DNA of 64,000 bases from the NCBI RefSeq assembly GCF_001650405.1, contig NZ_LWCU01000009.1:24627-88626 (forward strand). The letters run 5' to 3'. The notes under the pieces are model-generated. The model searched no databases. It saw nothing but the letters and a program-made list of their open reading frames with translations, and was not told the DNA's origin. Below, piece after piece: positions 63,997-64,000 of this stretch. The stretch comes from Microbacterium sp. H83 (GTDB taxonomy: Bacteria > Actinomycetota > Actinomycetes > Actinomycetales > Microbacteriaceae). The stretch's first letter is position 1; every line of letters starts with the position of its first letter. The translations under genes and the position numbers were made by a program.

Positions 63997-64000
63997 CAGG

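Overview
The window is high-GC, gene-dense DNA from an actinobacterium, most likely a member of the Microbacteriaceae such as Microbacterium or a relative. The reasons are codon bias, frequent GTG/TTG starts, many ATGA/GTGA stop-start overlaps, an RmlC of the type found fused to RmlD in that family, and a housekeeping block whose gene content follows the mycobacterial Rv3193c-Rv3211 neighbourhood (compared from memory, not by alignment). I call 52 protein-coding loci (one truncated by the window edge, one frameshifted) and one tRNA. No mobile element, CRISPR array, phage gene or rRNA was seen.

Region A (1-24.8 kb) is a cell-surface glycopolymer locus. It contains the dTDP-L-rhamnose operon rmlA-rmlB-rmlC(D); a secreted lysozyme-like protein with eight C-terminal repeats; several GT2 and GT4 glycosyltransferases; a Wzx-like flippase; an acyltransferase/SGNH O-acetylase broken by one frameshift; a probable dTDP-rhamnose 4-epimerase; a large DUF6541 membrane protein; a Wzm/Wzt-type ABC exporter; a DUF4012 protein; a small sortase substrate; and a LytR-CpsA-Psr ligase that could join a finished glycopolymer to peptidoglycan.

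Region B (24.8-33.1 kb) has purK and purE (purE overlaps the LCP gene), a PH-domain membrane protein, birA, another GT2, and three different CDP-glycerol glycerophosphotransferase (TagF)-like proteins. Together with the Wzm/Wzt pair these suggest a phosphate-containing teichoic-acid-like polymer beside the rhamnose glycan.

Region C (33.1-37.1 kb) has an HtrA protease, a class I aminotransferase, a nitrilase-family amidase and the initiator tRNA-fMet. Region D (37.3-58.1 kb) is the conserved block: UPF0182, a YlbL-like PDZ/Lon protease, DUF2342, an E1/TOMM-like protein, a UvrD2-type helicase, NudC, a phosphotransferase-fold protein, AdnB and AdnA (double-strand-break resection), DUF3107, two small membrane proteins, a ferritin-like protein and a DEAD-box RNA helicase. 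Region E (58.2-64 kb) has a PHP phosphoesterase, a membrane endonuclease/exonuclease/phosphatase protein, aminopeptidase P, a second phosphotransferase, an alpha/beta hydrolase and a proline-rich DUF4870-like protein.

The most general signal is architectural. About 19 genes have their start codon 6-7 nt after a TANNNT or CANNNT -10 box, which predicts leaderless mRNAs, often with a G-rich spacer that looks like a Shine-Dalgarno sequence but sits at zero distance from the start. This rule was used to refine several starts (rmlA, adnA, ferritin-like, aminotransferase). The sharpest single locus is an 18-bp perfect hairpin behind htrA whose loop overlaps the -10 box, and whose arm contains the start codon, of the next gene.
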